Of a stretch of 64,000 nucleotides of DNA, positions 1 to 7,366 are shown in pieces (the first letter of the stretch is position 1; every line of letters starts with the position of its first letter). The notes beneath the pieces were generated by a model that was not told where the DNA came from, did no database searches, and was given only the letters and a program-made list of their open reading frames with translations. Location of the stretch: assembly GCA_964568855.1 (NCBI GenBank), contig CAZMSD010000005.1, forward strand, positions 1 through 64,000, in the 5' to 3' direction. The stretch is from CAZMSD01 sp964568855 (lineage in GTDB: Bacteria > CAIWAD01). The translations under genes were made by a program, and so were the position numbers.

Positions 1-2
1 AA

Positions 3-89
3 CGGAGAGGGAGGGATTCGAACCCTCGGACGGTATCACCCGTCACGCACTTAGCAGGCGCGCGCAATCAGCCACTCTGCCACCTCTCC
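3..89 (-). tRNA. tRNA-Ser(GCU)
   Basis: Reverse-strand cloverleaf. Acceptor GGAGAGG pairs with CCTCTCC, with discriminator G. The anticodon loop CTGCTAA sits on a 5-bp stem, giving anticodon GCU. A long type II variable arm and a GGTTCGAATCC T-arm are present. The variable arm contains one copy of the GTGATAC heptamer described in the findings. It lies about 40 bp downstream of the second tRNA-Ser and is probably co-transcribed with it. Confidence 0.95.
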
Positions 90-130
90 GGATGTCGCTT
101 CCGATTTCCCTTCTGTATCTCATAGGGAAG

Positions 131-214
131 CGGAGGAAGGGGGACTCGAACCCCCAAGGGCTTGCGCCCGGCGGTTTTCAAGACCGCTGCCTTACCAATT
201 AGGACTATTCCTCC
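131..214 (-). tRNA. tRNA-Ser(UGA)
   Basis: Reverse-strand tRNA. Acceptor GGAGGAA pairs fully with TTCCTCC, with discriminator G. Anticodon loop CTTGAAA on stem GCGGT/ACCGC gives UGA. The long variable arm (GGGC/GCCC) is typical of serine tRNAs. It is the first gene of a two-tRNA unit with tRNA-Ser(GCU). Selenocysteine tRNA is excluded because that would need UCA. Confidence 0.93.
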
Positions 215-235
215 ACGGAAGCTTTCAATTGCATG

Positions 236-264
236 AGTATAAAGGCTGCCGGTCATGAAATCAA
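236..264 (-). promoter_or_regulatory. sigma70-type promoter of the tRNA-Ser pair
   Basis: On the reverse strand TTGATT (264-259) and TATACT (241-236) are separated by exactly 17 bp. The -10 box ends about 21 bp upstream of the tRNA-Ser(UGA) 5' end, a normal distance for a short tRNA leader. Confidence 0.7.
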
Positions 265-378
265 GCTTCCTGCCCGGTGTCCGAACCTGCGAGCGACTGA
301 AGCCGGCGAGCCCCTGGTTGGTCCACCAAGCGGGATCGCTGCATCGCAGGATGTGATCCGCATATTGCGATTCGCCTC

Positions 379-1740
379 ATGTGCCAAGCGCCAGAGGAAC
401 ATCCCGCTTCAGTAGCGACGGGAAGCATTACTTTCTTGCACTTAAGAATAACTGGATTTCCGGTGGCTCCTTTCGCACTGACAACGATCTGGCTGGCATT
501 GTCCCTGGCGTTTCTGCGGCGCCAGGCGGCGAGGCTCGAGAGCGGGCTCGAGGACCTGGAACGCCGACCCACTCCACCGGATCCCGCTGCGGAGACGACG
601 GCCTGGGTGCTCGTGGCGGCGCGCGACGAGGAACCGCGGATCGACGGCCTTTTCGATGCCCTGGAGCGCCAGGACTGGCCGCGGGAGCGGATCCGCGTCG
701 TACTGGTGGACGATGCATCCGGGGACGGAACGGCGCACCGGGCGCGGGAACGGCTGGAGCGCTTCCCCGGCTCCCTGCTGGTCAGTGGGGCGGGCCGGGG
801 CAAGATCGCCGCCCTCGGTCTCGGTGTGCAGGCCGTAAAGGGCGAGTACATCCTTTACACGGACGCGGACTGCCGGCCAGGCCCAGGCTGGATTCGCGAG
901 CACCTGCGCTTCCTGAGCGCCGCGGAGACGGCGGCCGCTGCGCCTTCCGGCTCAGGCCCCGCCACGGGAACAGCGAAAGGTCTCTGGGACGCGGTCTGCG
1001 GACACGTGCGCGTCGGCGAGTCGAGCGCCGCGGATCGGCTGCCGCGCCTGGAAAGCGCCCTAGCCTCGCTGCAGGTCGCCGCGGGCTGCGGGCGGGGCGA
1101 TCCTCCCTTCTCCAGGGGCGGAAACTGGTCCCTGCGCCGCCCGTTCCTGCTTAAGGCGGGCGGCTACGCTGGGTTGGAGCATCTGCCCAGCGGGGACGAC
1201 CTGCACCTGGCGCGACGACTCGCCCGCCGTGGTGCCCGCTTCGCCTTTCTCAGCCACCCTGAAGCACTGGTGCGCACCGCCCCGCCCGCCGGCAGGATGG
1301 ATGCGCAGCGACAAGCCCGCCGGCGCTACGGCAAGCTGCCCCGGCTGGAAGCTCGCGAGATCCTGCGCCAGTCGCTGATCGGAGCCTCGGCCCTGGGCAC
1401 GCTCGTCTGGCCCCCCGCGGCCATCCTGTGGCTGCTGGCGGAAAGCGTCCCCTCCGCTGCGATCTCGTCCGGCGCACAATCCGCGGCCCTGGGCGCGCTG
1501 CTGATCCTGCTCGCCTGGTTCGCGGCCCTGGGCCTGCTGTGGACCAGGCTGAAGCCGGTCCTGGCGCGGGGATTGGACCTGCTCGGGGAAGAAGACCTGC
1601 TGGTGCATTGTCCGAAATTACTCCCGCGCTGGATCCTTCGATCGCTGGTGCACGGAGTGGAGGGCAGCCTGTTCGGATCACGTTGGAAGGATCTTTCGTC
1701 AAAGGGGACCGCGTCCCGCGTTGTTCGGAGCGTGAGTTGA
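379..1740 (+). CDS. family 2 glycosyltransferase, membrane-anchored (GT2 no. 1)
   Basis: Predicted inverting GT-A glycosyltransferase that transfers a sugar from a nucleotide sugar. Visible parts: a hydrophobic segment around residues 29-46; the nucleotide-binding start 'VAARDEE' near 79; the DD pair at 111-112 (VLVDDASGDG); the DxD-type metal site 'TDADC' at 161-165; a GGYAGLEHLPSGDD acceptor region; and two hydrophobic C-terminal segments (about 325-400). The first ATG is used here, but GTG 463 directly before the first membrane segment is an equally plausible start. It heads an operon; its stop is one base before the next ATG. Donor and acceptor are unknown. The two other GT2 genes nearby suggest sequential assembly of one glycan. 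Confidence 0.88.
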   Translation: MCQAPEEHPASVATGSITFLHLRITGFPVAPFALTTIWLALSLAFLRRQAARLESGLEDLERRPTPPDPAAETTAWVLVAARDEEPRIDGLFDALERQDWPRERIRVVLVDDASGDGTAHRARERLERFPGSLLVSGAGRGKIAALGLGVQAVKGEYILYTDADCRPGPGWIREHLRFLSAAETAAAAPSGSGPATGTAKGLWDAVCGHVRVGESSAADRLPRLESALASLQVAAGCGRGDPPFSRGGNWSLRRPFLLKAGGYAGLEHLPSGDDLHLARRLARRGARFAFLSHPEALVRTAPPAGRMDAQRQARRRYGKLPRLEAREILRQSLIGASALGTLVWPPAAILWLLAESVPSAAISSGAQSAALGALLILLAWFAALGLLWTRLKPVLARGLDLLGEEDLLVHCPKLLPRWILRSLVHGVEGSLFGSRWKDLSSKGTASRVVRSVS

Positions 1741-1741
1741 G

Positions 1742-3058
1742 ATGAGAGAACGCTGGCTCTTTCTGCGCAAGGCTTTCCGATTCCGGAGAGCCTGGAACGC
1801 GCTGCTCAGCTACTCTTCCTACGGGCTGTCGGTGCTGCTGCGCCGGCCGGTCGTCTGGGGACTTCCCCCGGTGCTGATGGTGGAACCCACCAACGTCTGC
1901 AACCTCAAGTGCCCCCTCTGCCCCACCGGCGCGGGGACGCTCAAGCGTCCCTCGGCTTTCCTCGATTCCGCGCTCTACCGCAGGGCGGTGGACGAGCTCG
2001 CGCGTGACACATTCATGCTGCTGCTGTGGAACCAGGGCGAGAGCTTCCTGCACCCCGAGTTCCTCGAAATGGTGCGCTACGCGGACCGGGCGGGGCTCTG
2101 GACCTACGCCTCCACCAACGGGCACTACCTGGACCGGCCCGAGGAGCTCGTCCGCAGCGGCCTGGGCACCCTGCTGGTCAGCGTGGACGGCGCCACGCCC
2201 GAGACCTACCGGGCCTACCGGCGCAGCGGGGACTTCGAGCTGGTGATCCGCGGACTGAAGGAGCTCACTGCCGCCAAGCGACGACTGGGAAGCCCGACGC
2301 CCGTGGTCCACCTGCAGTTCATCGTGATGCGGCACAACGAGCACGAGATCCCCGAGATCGACCGCCTGGCCCGCGAGTGCGGCGTGGACCGGCTGACCTT
2401 GAAGACCGTCCAGATCTACGACGATCAGGACATCGACGTCTGGCTGCCCGAGGATCCCGAGCGCCGCCGCTACCGCATCGTGGGAGACGGTGAGGGGAAA
2501 CGCCATTTCGCGATGAAGCACGGCGTGCCGAACCGCTGCAAACGGTTGTGGAACCAGCCCGTGATACATGCCGGAGGCGAGGTCACCGTCTGCTGCTTCG
2601 ACAAGGATTCGGACTACGCCATGGGCAACCTGGCCCGGAACAGCTTCCACGAGATCTGGCGCGCGGGGAACTTCCAGGACTTCCGACGCACCGTCTTTCG
2701 CGGCCGGGAGCGCTTCGAGATGTGCCGCAACTGCGGAGAGGGCCTGCGCCTGAATCTCGAGCAGCGGGACCTGGACGTTGACCTGGCGCGGCCCCTGTCT
2801 CGCAGCCTGAAAGCGGATCCTCGCGGAGCGGTCGAACCGCGGGAACTGGAACAGCGTCTGCAGGCGGCCGAGGCTTCGCGGGTGGGCACAGCCGGCGATC
2901 GGAACCGCGAGCGGCGGGACGAGGCTGGTGAGAACGATTCGGAAGCCGCTGGAGCGCGCGGCTCTGCGCCTGGAAGCACGAACGGCGGCGGAGTCGCCGG
3001 GATGTCCCTGGGCGCGGGACCGCGTCACAGCGAAGAACTGGAAGGAGACGGGGACTGA
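1742..3058 (+). CDS. radical SAM / SPASM-domain protein
   Basis: 438 residues. The radical SAM cluster motif CxxxCxxC is at Cys53, Cys57 and Cys60 (NVCNLKCPLC) and would bind the [4Fe-4S] cluster that cleaves S-adenosylmethionine. A SPASM-like C-terminal cysteine set (C266, C284, C285, C328, C331) would hold auxiliary Fe-S cluster(s). 'WNQGESFLHPEF' matches the GE-type SAM-binding region. Residues about 340-438 are an Arg/Glu/Gly-rich tail with no visible domain. The start follows the GT2 stop by one base, so translation is probably coupled. SPASM enzymes modify peptides or small molecules. Because it is embedded among glycosyltransferases and a deacetylase, I infer that it modifies a sugar or lipid intermediate. 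The substrate is unknown. Confidence 0.88.
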   Translation: MRERWLFLRKAFRFRRAWNALLSYSSYGLSVLLRRPVVWGLPPVLMVEPTNVCNLKCPLCPTGAGTLKRPSAFLDSALYRRAVDELARDTFMLLLWNQGESFLHPEFLEMVRYADRAGLWTYASTNGHYLDRPEELVRSGLGTLLVSVDGATPETYRAYRRSGDFELVIRGLKELTAAKRRLGSPTPVVHLQFIVMRHNEHEIPEIDRLARECGVDRLTLKTVQIYDDQDIDVWLPEDPERRRYRIVGDGEGKRHFAMKHGVPNRCKRLWNQPVIHAGGEVTVCCFDKDSDYAMGNLARNSFHEIWRAGNFQDFRRTVFRGRERFEMCRNCGEGLRLNLEQRDLDVDLARPLSRSLKADPRGAVEPRELEQRLQAAEASRVGTAGDRNRERRDEAGENDSEAAGARGSAPGSTNGGGVAGMSLGAGPRHSEELEGDGD

Positions 3059-3222
3059 CTCCCGGGAATGCGTCAGATGGGGCTGGATCTGCCGGGACGC
3101 TTAAGGAGCGAGGGCGGATCGATCCGCTGGAAGACCAGGGACGGGCCGGGGGGCCGGACCGCGAGCGGCCTGCGCGATTCGGCTGGTTCGGCTGGCTGCG
3201 GCTGGCCTGCGCCGCCTTCCTG

Positions 3223-4146
3223 GTGAGCTGGATCCTCGCTCGCGTGGATGCCGGGCGCCTGCTCGAGGTGCTGGGCCGTATTTCATTGCCGCACCTGGCT
3301 GCGGCGATCCTGCTGCTGGCGCCCAATCTCGGTTTCCAGTTCATGAAATGGCGCACGCTGGTGCGCACCCTGGTTCCGGCGGCTCCGGACCGCATGATCC
3401 TGCGCTCGCTGTTCCTGGGCTTCTCGTTGGGTGTGGTCACGCCCGGCCGCATCGGGGAGCACGCCCGCATCGCCTGCTTCGGCTCGCACCGCGAAGCGAC
3501 CCGGAGTCAGCTGGCGGCGCTTTCGCTGCTGGACAAGCTGTCCTCCGGCATCGTCACCACCACGCTGGGCGCGGCGGCCCTGTTGCTGCTGCCCTCCTGG
3601 GACCTGAGCATCTTCGGCGACCTGGCACCGCTGGTGCTCTGGTCCCTGGTCGGCTACGCGGCGGCCATGCTCGCATCCGCCCTGCTCAGCCTGGGCCTGC
3701 TGTTTTCACCGGCCCGCGTCACCGGCCTGCTGTCGCGCTGGCCCTGGCTGGCGCGCAGCCGCCGTTTCCAGCGCGTCCACGCCGGGATGCGCCTGATCGG
3801 GCGCGGCGCCCGCCTGCGCCTGTTCCTCTACGCCCTGGCCTTCTACGCCACCTTCATCTGCCAGTTCGTGTTGCTGGCCGCCGGACTGGGGTATTACAGC
3901 CGCCTGTCCTGGGCCGCAACGGCGGGGACCATGTTCCTGAAGTCCCTGTTTCCCGTCAGCCTGGGCGACGTGGGCGTGCGCGAGCTGTTCGCCGCCAACC
4001 TGTTCGAGACCCTGGGAGCGGGTCCCGAGCTGGGTATCACGGCGGCCTTCCTGCTGTTTCTGATCAACGTGCTGCTGCCCGCGCTGGCGGGAATCCGCGT
4101 GTTCCTCGCGGCAGGCGGCAGGTCCGGGAAAGGGCGGCCGCAATGA
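3223..4146 (+). CDS. flippase-like integral membrane protein (LPG synthase TM / UPF0104 family)
   Basis: At least 307 residues with about seven to eight hydrophobic helices. The family signature is visible in 'FMKWRTLV', 'GFSLGVVTPGRIGE' near 65-80 and 'SLGDVGVRELFAANLF' near 245-260. Family members are multispanning proteins often found with glycosyltransferases, where they are thought to move lipid-linked material. GTG 3223 is the first canonical start, but it cuts the expected first helix. The reading frame is open upstream to 2932 and encodes the missing helix (GWFGWLRLACAAFL). The real start is therefore probably upstream, perhaps CTG 3055, which overlaps the previous stop and follows an AAGGAG. 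Its stop overlaps the next ATG (ATGA). Confidence 0.8.
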   Translation: MSWILARVDAGRLLEVLGRISLPHLAAAILLLAPNLGFQFMKWRTLVRTLVPAAPDRMILRSLFLGFSLGVVTPGRIGEHARIACFGSHREATRSQLAALSLLDKLSSGIVTTTLGAAALLLLPSWDLSIFGDLAPLVLWSLVGYAAAMLASALLSLGLLFSPARVTGLLSRWPWLARSRRFQRVHAGMRLIGRGARLRLFLYALAFYATFICQFVLLAAGLGYYSRLSWAATAGTMFLKSLFPVSLGDVGVRELFAANLFETLGAGPELGITAAFLLFLINVLLPALAGIRVFLAAGGRSGKGRPQ

Positions 4147-5378
4147 TTCCAGCCTGGGAGATCCTCCTGCTGCCGCTGCCCCTGTGCTACGCCCTGCTGG
4201 TCTGGCGCCTGGGCGGCGCGCTGCGCAGGCTGGTCCGGGAATCCGCGGCCGTCCCGGACAAGGGCGCAGCACTGCAAGCGGATCCTCAAGAAGGTCTGCC
4301 GGAGGGGATCAGCGTGATCATCCCCGCCAGGAACGAGGAGCGCGAGCTGCCGGACACCCTGGCCGCCCTGCTGGAGCAGGATCTTTCGCCGGATCGCTGG
4401 GAGATCCTGCTGGTCGACGACGGCTCCGTCGACGGAACCGCGCAGCTGGGCGAGGAATGGGCGGGGCGGGCAGCCGAGCGGGGATGCCGCCTGCGGGTGC
4501 TGCGGACCGGAACCCGCGCGGTGAAGGCTCCTTCGGAGGCGTGTGTCACACCGGCCGCGGAGGGGCGCGCGGCGGGCAAGCCCTTGACCGGCAAGAAAGC
4601 GGCCATCACCCTGGGAGTCGACCAGGCCGTTTTCGACGCCGTGGCGATGCTGGACGCGGACAGCCGCGTCTCGCCCACCTGGCTGAGGAGCCTGCGCGAG
4701 GCCTACGACGCCGAGACGGGCATGCTGGCGGGCGGCGTCGTCTTTCGGGCCCCCGCCGTCGACTCGCTTTTCCAGCGGATGCAGCGCCTGGAGTACATGG
4801 GGCTGCTGGGCGCCGGGCTGGCCAGCCTGGCGGCCGGGCGTCCTTATTACGCCTCGGGCACCAACCTCTCCTACCGGGTCGGGGCCTTTCGCGAGGCGGG
4901 CGGATACGGGGGCATCGAAGACGTGCCCTCGGGCGACGACACGCTGCTGATCCAGCGCCTGCACACGCGGACCGCGTGGCAGATCGCGCCCTCCATAGAT
5001 CCCGCCGTGCTCGTCCGGACCCGCGGGCCCGCCGGGCCTCGCGAGTTCCTTAGGCAGCGCGTCCGCTGGAGCAGCACCGAGTTCCTGTTCCCCGACCGCC
5101 GGGCCCTGGCGGCCGCGCTGCTGCTCTACCTGACCGTGCTCGCCACCGCGCTGCTGCCGCTGCTGGCGCTGGCCGGGGCGATCGCTCCCGCGACGGCCGC
5201 GGCGGCCGTCCTGCTGAAGCTGGTGCCGGACCTGCGCCTGACCGCCGCGGCGGCCCGCGCGTTGGGAGGACGGGAGTTGATGCCCCTGTTTCTCCCGGTC
5301 TGGTTCGTCCAGGTAGCCTACGGGCTGGTGGTTCCCTGGTTCGGCACCTTCGGCGGCTTCCGCTGGAGGGATCCATGA
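4143..5378 (+). CDS. family 2 glycosyltransferase, multi-pass (GT2 no. 2)
   Basis: 411 residues. There is an N-terminal membrane segment (about 5-25). The GT-A domain starts 'SVIIPARNEE' (57-66), with DDG at 92-94, DAD at 171-173, 'SGDD' before a helical region, and the 'RQRVRW' (QxxRW-like) motif near 303-308. Four or so C-terminal hydrophobic segments follow. The QxxRW-type motif and C-terminal membrane domain resemble processive or lipid-acceptor GT2 enzymes such as ceramide glucosyltransferase and N-acetylglucosaminyltransferase relatives. A low-complexity insert lies between DDG and DAD (about 120-150). The start codon is fixed by the ATGA overlap with the preceding gene. The linkage formed cannot be told from sequence. 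Confidence 0.88.
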   Translation: MIPAWEILLLPLPLCYALLVWRLGGALRRLVRESAAVPDKGAALQADPQEGLPEGISVIIPARNEERELPDTLAALLEQDLSPDRWEILLVDDGSVDGTAQLGEEWAGRAAERGCRLRVLRTGTRAVKAPSEACVTPAAEGRAAGKPLTGKKAAITLGVDQAVFDAVAMLDADSRVSPTWLRSLREAYDAETGMLAGGVVFRAPAVDSLFQRMQRLEYMGLLGAGLASLAAGRPYYASGTNLSYRVGAFREAGGYGGIEDVPSGDDTLLIQRLHTRTAWQIAPSIDPAVLVRTRGPAGPREFLRQRVRWSSTEFLFPDRRALAAALLLYLTVLATALLPLLALAGAIAPATAAAAVLLKLVPDLRLTAAAARALGGRELMPLFLPVWFVQVAYGLVVPWFGTFGGFRWRDP

Positions 5379-6076
5379 GGCGCCTGCTCTACCGCAGCCC
5401 CTGCTGGCGCAGGGCGCTGTATCACGGACTATGGCGCCTGCCCTCCCGCCTGTCGTACGTGGACGGCCGGGGACGCGTGCTGCTCAGCTTCGACGACGGT
5501 CCCTCCGAGAACAGCCTGCGGATCGGGGAGGAGCTCGCCCGGCGCGGGCAGCGCGCGCTGTTCTTCCTGCGCGCGGACCGCCTTGCCGCCCCAGGCCGTA
5601 CCGCCACCTCCAGCCAGCGCCGCTGCGCCGAAATCTGCGGGGCCCTCCTGCGCCGGGGGCACCTGCCGGGAAACCACGGTCTGGACCATTTGCGTCTGGC
5701 CCTGCGTTCGCCGGCCACGGTGCGCGAACAGATCGCCGAAGCCGCGGAGCGTCTCGGGATCGCCTGCGGCAGGCGACCCGTTTTCTTCAGGCCGCCCTTC
5801 GGATCCTGGGCCCCCTGGCTGAACGGCCAGCCCGAACGACTGGGCCAGCGCAGCATGTTCTGGAGCGTCGGCGCCGGGGACTATGGAGCGTCCTCGGCCT
5901 CCCTCGTCGTCGAGCGCCTCCGCGGTCTTCTTCGCGCCGGGGACATCCTGCTCCTGCACTGCACGGGTCGCGGGGAGTCGCACACCGCCGCCGCGCTGCC
6001 GGGAATCCTGGATCTGCTCGAGGACCGCGACCTGGCGCCGCTGGATCCGCGGCTGCTGCTGGAGGAGTCGCCGTGA
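5375..6076 (+). CDS. NodB-type polysaccharide deacetylase (carbohydrate esterase 4)
   Basis: 233 residues with all CE4 motifs: motif 1 SFDDGP at 38-43 (catalytic base Asp and metal Asp), motif 2 H101 and H105 (NHGLDH), motif 3 'FFRPPFG' near 138-143, motif 4 'WSVGAGDY' near 164, and motif 5 'ILLLHC' near 193. It is predicted to remove N-acetyl (or O-acetyl) groups from a GlcNAc-like sugar with a divalent metal. There is no clear signal peptide, so a cytoplasmic or membrane-face reaction on a lipid-linked precursor is plausible. It sits between two GT2 genes with 4-bp overlaps on both sides, which strongly suggests the same glycan is the substrate. Confidence 0.92.
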   Translation: MRRLLYRSPCWRRALYHGLWRLPSRLSYVDGRGRVLLSFDDGPSENSLRIGEELARRGQRALFFLRADRLAAPGRTATSSQRRCAEICGALLRRGHLPGNHGLDHLRLALRSPATVREQIAEAAERLGIACGRRPVFFRPPFGSWAPWLNGQPERLGQRSMFWSVGAGDYGASSASLVVERLRGLLRAGDILLLHCTGRGESHTAAALPGILDLLEDRDLAPLDPRLLLEESP

Positions 6077-7272
6077 CCGCGCTGCTGACACTCGCTTTCA
6101 GCTGGCCACTGGGACTGCTGGCGGCCCTGGTCGCCGACCGCGTGCTGCGGATCCGCGAGGAAAGGGAGACCGCGGCCGCCGCCCGCGCCGGAAAGCGGTC
6201 GCACGTCACACACAATGATCCCGCGAGATCTCCGAGCCCGGTCCAGGAGGGCTCCGCCGGAAGGACGCCGGCGGACGAAGAGGGGGTCCGGCGGCCCGAG
6301 TTGAGCATCGTCGTGGTGGCCCGCGACGAGGAAAGGGCGCTCCCGGACCTGTTGGCGGACCTGGCCTCCCAGCGGCTGGAGAACCTGGTTACCGAGGTGC
6401 TGCTGGTGGACGACCGCAGCCGGGATCGCAGCCGCGCATTGATGGATTCCTTCAGGCCGGACACCTTGCGGGTCCGCGTACTCGGCTGGCCGGACAGCAC
6501 CGGCAAGCCCGATTGCCTCAAGCGCGCCGTGCCCCTCTGCCGCGGCCGCTACGTGCTCTTCACCGACGCCGATTGCCGGCTGAATCCCGGCTGGGCCGCC
6601 GGACTGGTGGAGATCCTGCGGCGCGAGGCGGACCTGGCCTCGGCGCCGGTTCTGCTGGCGGAAGGAGCTACAGCCGCGGGCCCACACCTGCTCTGGCAGC
6701 GCCTGCAGTGGCTGGCCATCTCTGGAACGGCGGCACTGTTCAGCCGCGCCGGCCGGCCGATCTCGGCCTTCGGCGCGAATCTCGGCTTCCGCCGCGAGGT
6801 CCTTGAAGGCTGTGGCGGCTACACCCAGCTTGTACGCGTCTCCTCTGGCGAGGATCTGGCCCTGTTCAAGGCCCTCAGGGAGCGGGGGGCGAGGTTCGTG
6901 TTCCGCGCCGCGGACCCGGAGCTGACCGTGCGCACGGCGCCAGAAAGCGCGGCTTCCACCGGCCTGCAGCTGGGACGCTGGGTGCGCAGCGTGCACAGGC
7001 TTCCCCCTTCGGGCCTGCTGCCGATCCTCTGGGCCGCGGCGGCCAACTGCTCCCTGCCGCTCCTGCTGTTCTGGAGCTGGCCGCTGGGCCTGGCCTGGCT
7101 GGCGCTCAGCACCTGGCTGCTGGCGCTCCTGCTTCGGAGCTACGCCTCGGGCATGCGTGTTCCGGGACCCTCGCTGGCGGAGGCCCTGCTCTACTGGCTC
7201 TGCTGGCCGCCGCTGGTGGTCCGCGCCGCCTGGAGTTCGTGGAGGGGCCTGCGTGACTGGAGGAAGCAGTAG
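6073..7272 (+). CDS. family 2 glycosyltransferase, multi-pass (GT2 no. 3)
   Basis: 399 residues. The GTG start overlaps the deacetylase stop (GTGA) and follows a GGAGGAG Shine-Dalgarno sequence. An N-terminal membrane segment (4-22) is followed by a charged low-complexity linker (25-72) and a GT-A domain: 'SIVVVARDEE' from 78, DD at 113-114, 'TDADC' 164-168, and 'SSGEDLALF' in the acceptor region. Two or three C-terminal helices follow. Its layout is closest to GT2 no. 1 (same TDADC and similar tail), so the two may be an old duplication. The nucleotide sugar and acceptor are unknown. Confidence 0.87.
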   Translation: MTALLTLAFSWPLGLLAALVADRVLRIREERETAAAARAGKRSHVTHNDPARSPSPVQEGSAGRTPADEEGVRRPELSIVVVARDEERALPDLLADLASQRLENLVTEVLLVDDRSRDRSRALMDSFRPDTLRVRVLGWPDSTGKPDCLKRAVPLCRGRYVLFTDADCRLNPGWAAGLVEILRREADLASAPVLLAEGATAAGPHLLWQRLQWLAISGTAALFSRAGRPISAFGANLGFRREVLEGCGGYTQLVRVSSGEDLALFKALRERGARFVFRAADPELTVRTAPESAASTGLQLGRWVRSVHRLPPSGLLPILWAAAANCSLPLLLFWSWPLGLAWLALSTWLLALLLRSYASGMRVPGPSLAEALLYWLCWPPLVVRAAWSSWRGLRDWRKQ

Positions 7273-7366
7273 TGACTGGGGCGGGAACGATTGTCATACG
7301 CCGCGCTGTGTTCTGGGGGCTGCTATGTATCACGAGCCCCGGAAAGCGGCGGGCGATGGAGGGTCC

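Noticed and set aside
131..214. tRNA with long variable arm as selenocysteine tRNA
   Set aside because: The anticodon is UGA (serine), not UCA, and the acceptor stem is a normal 7 bp.
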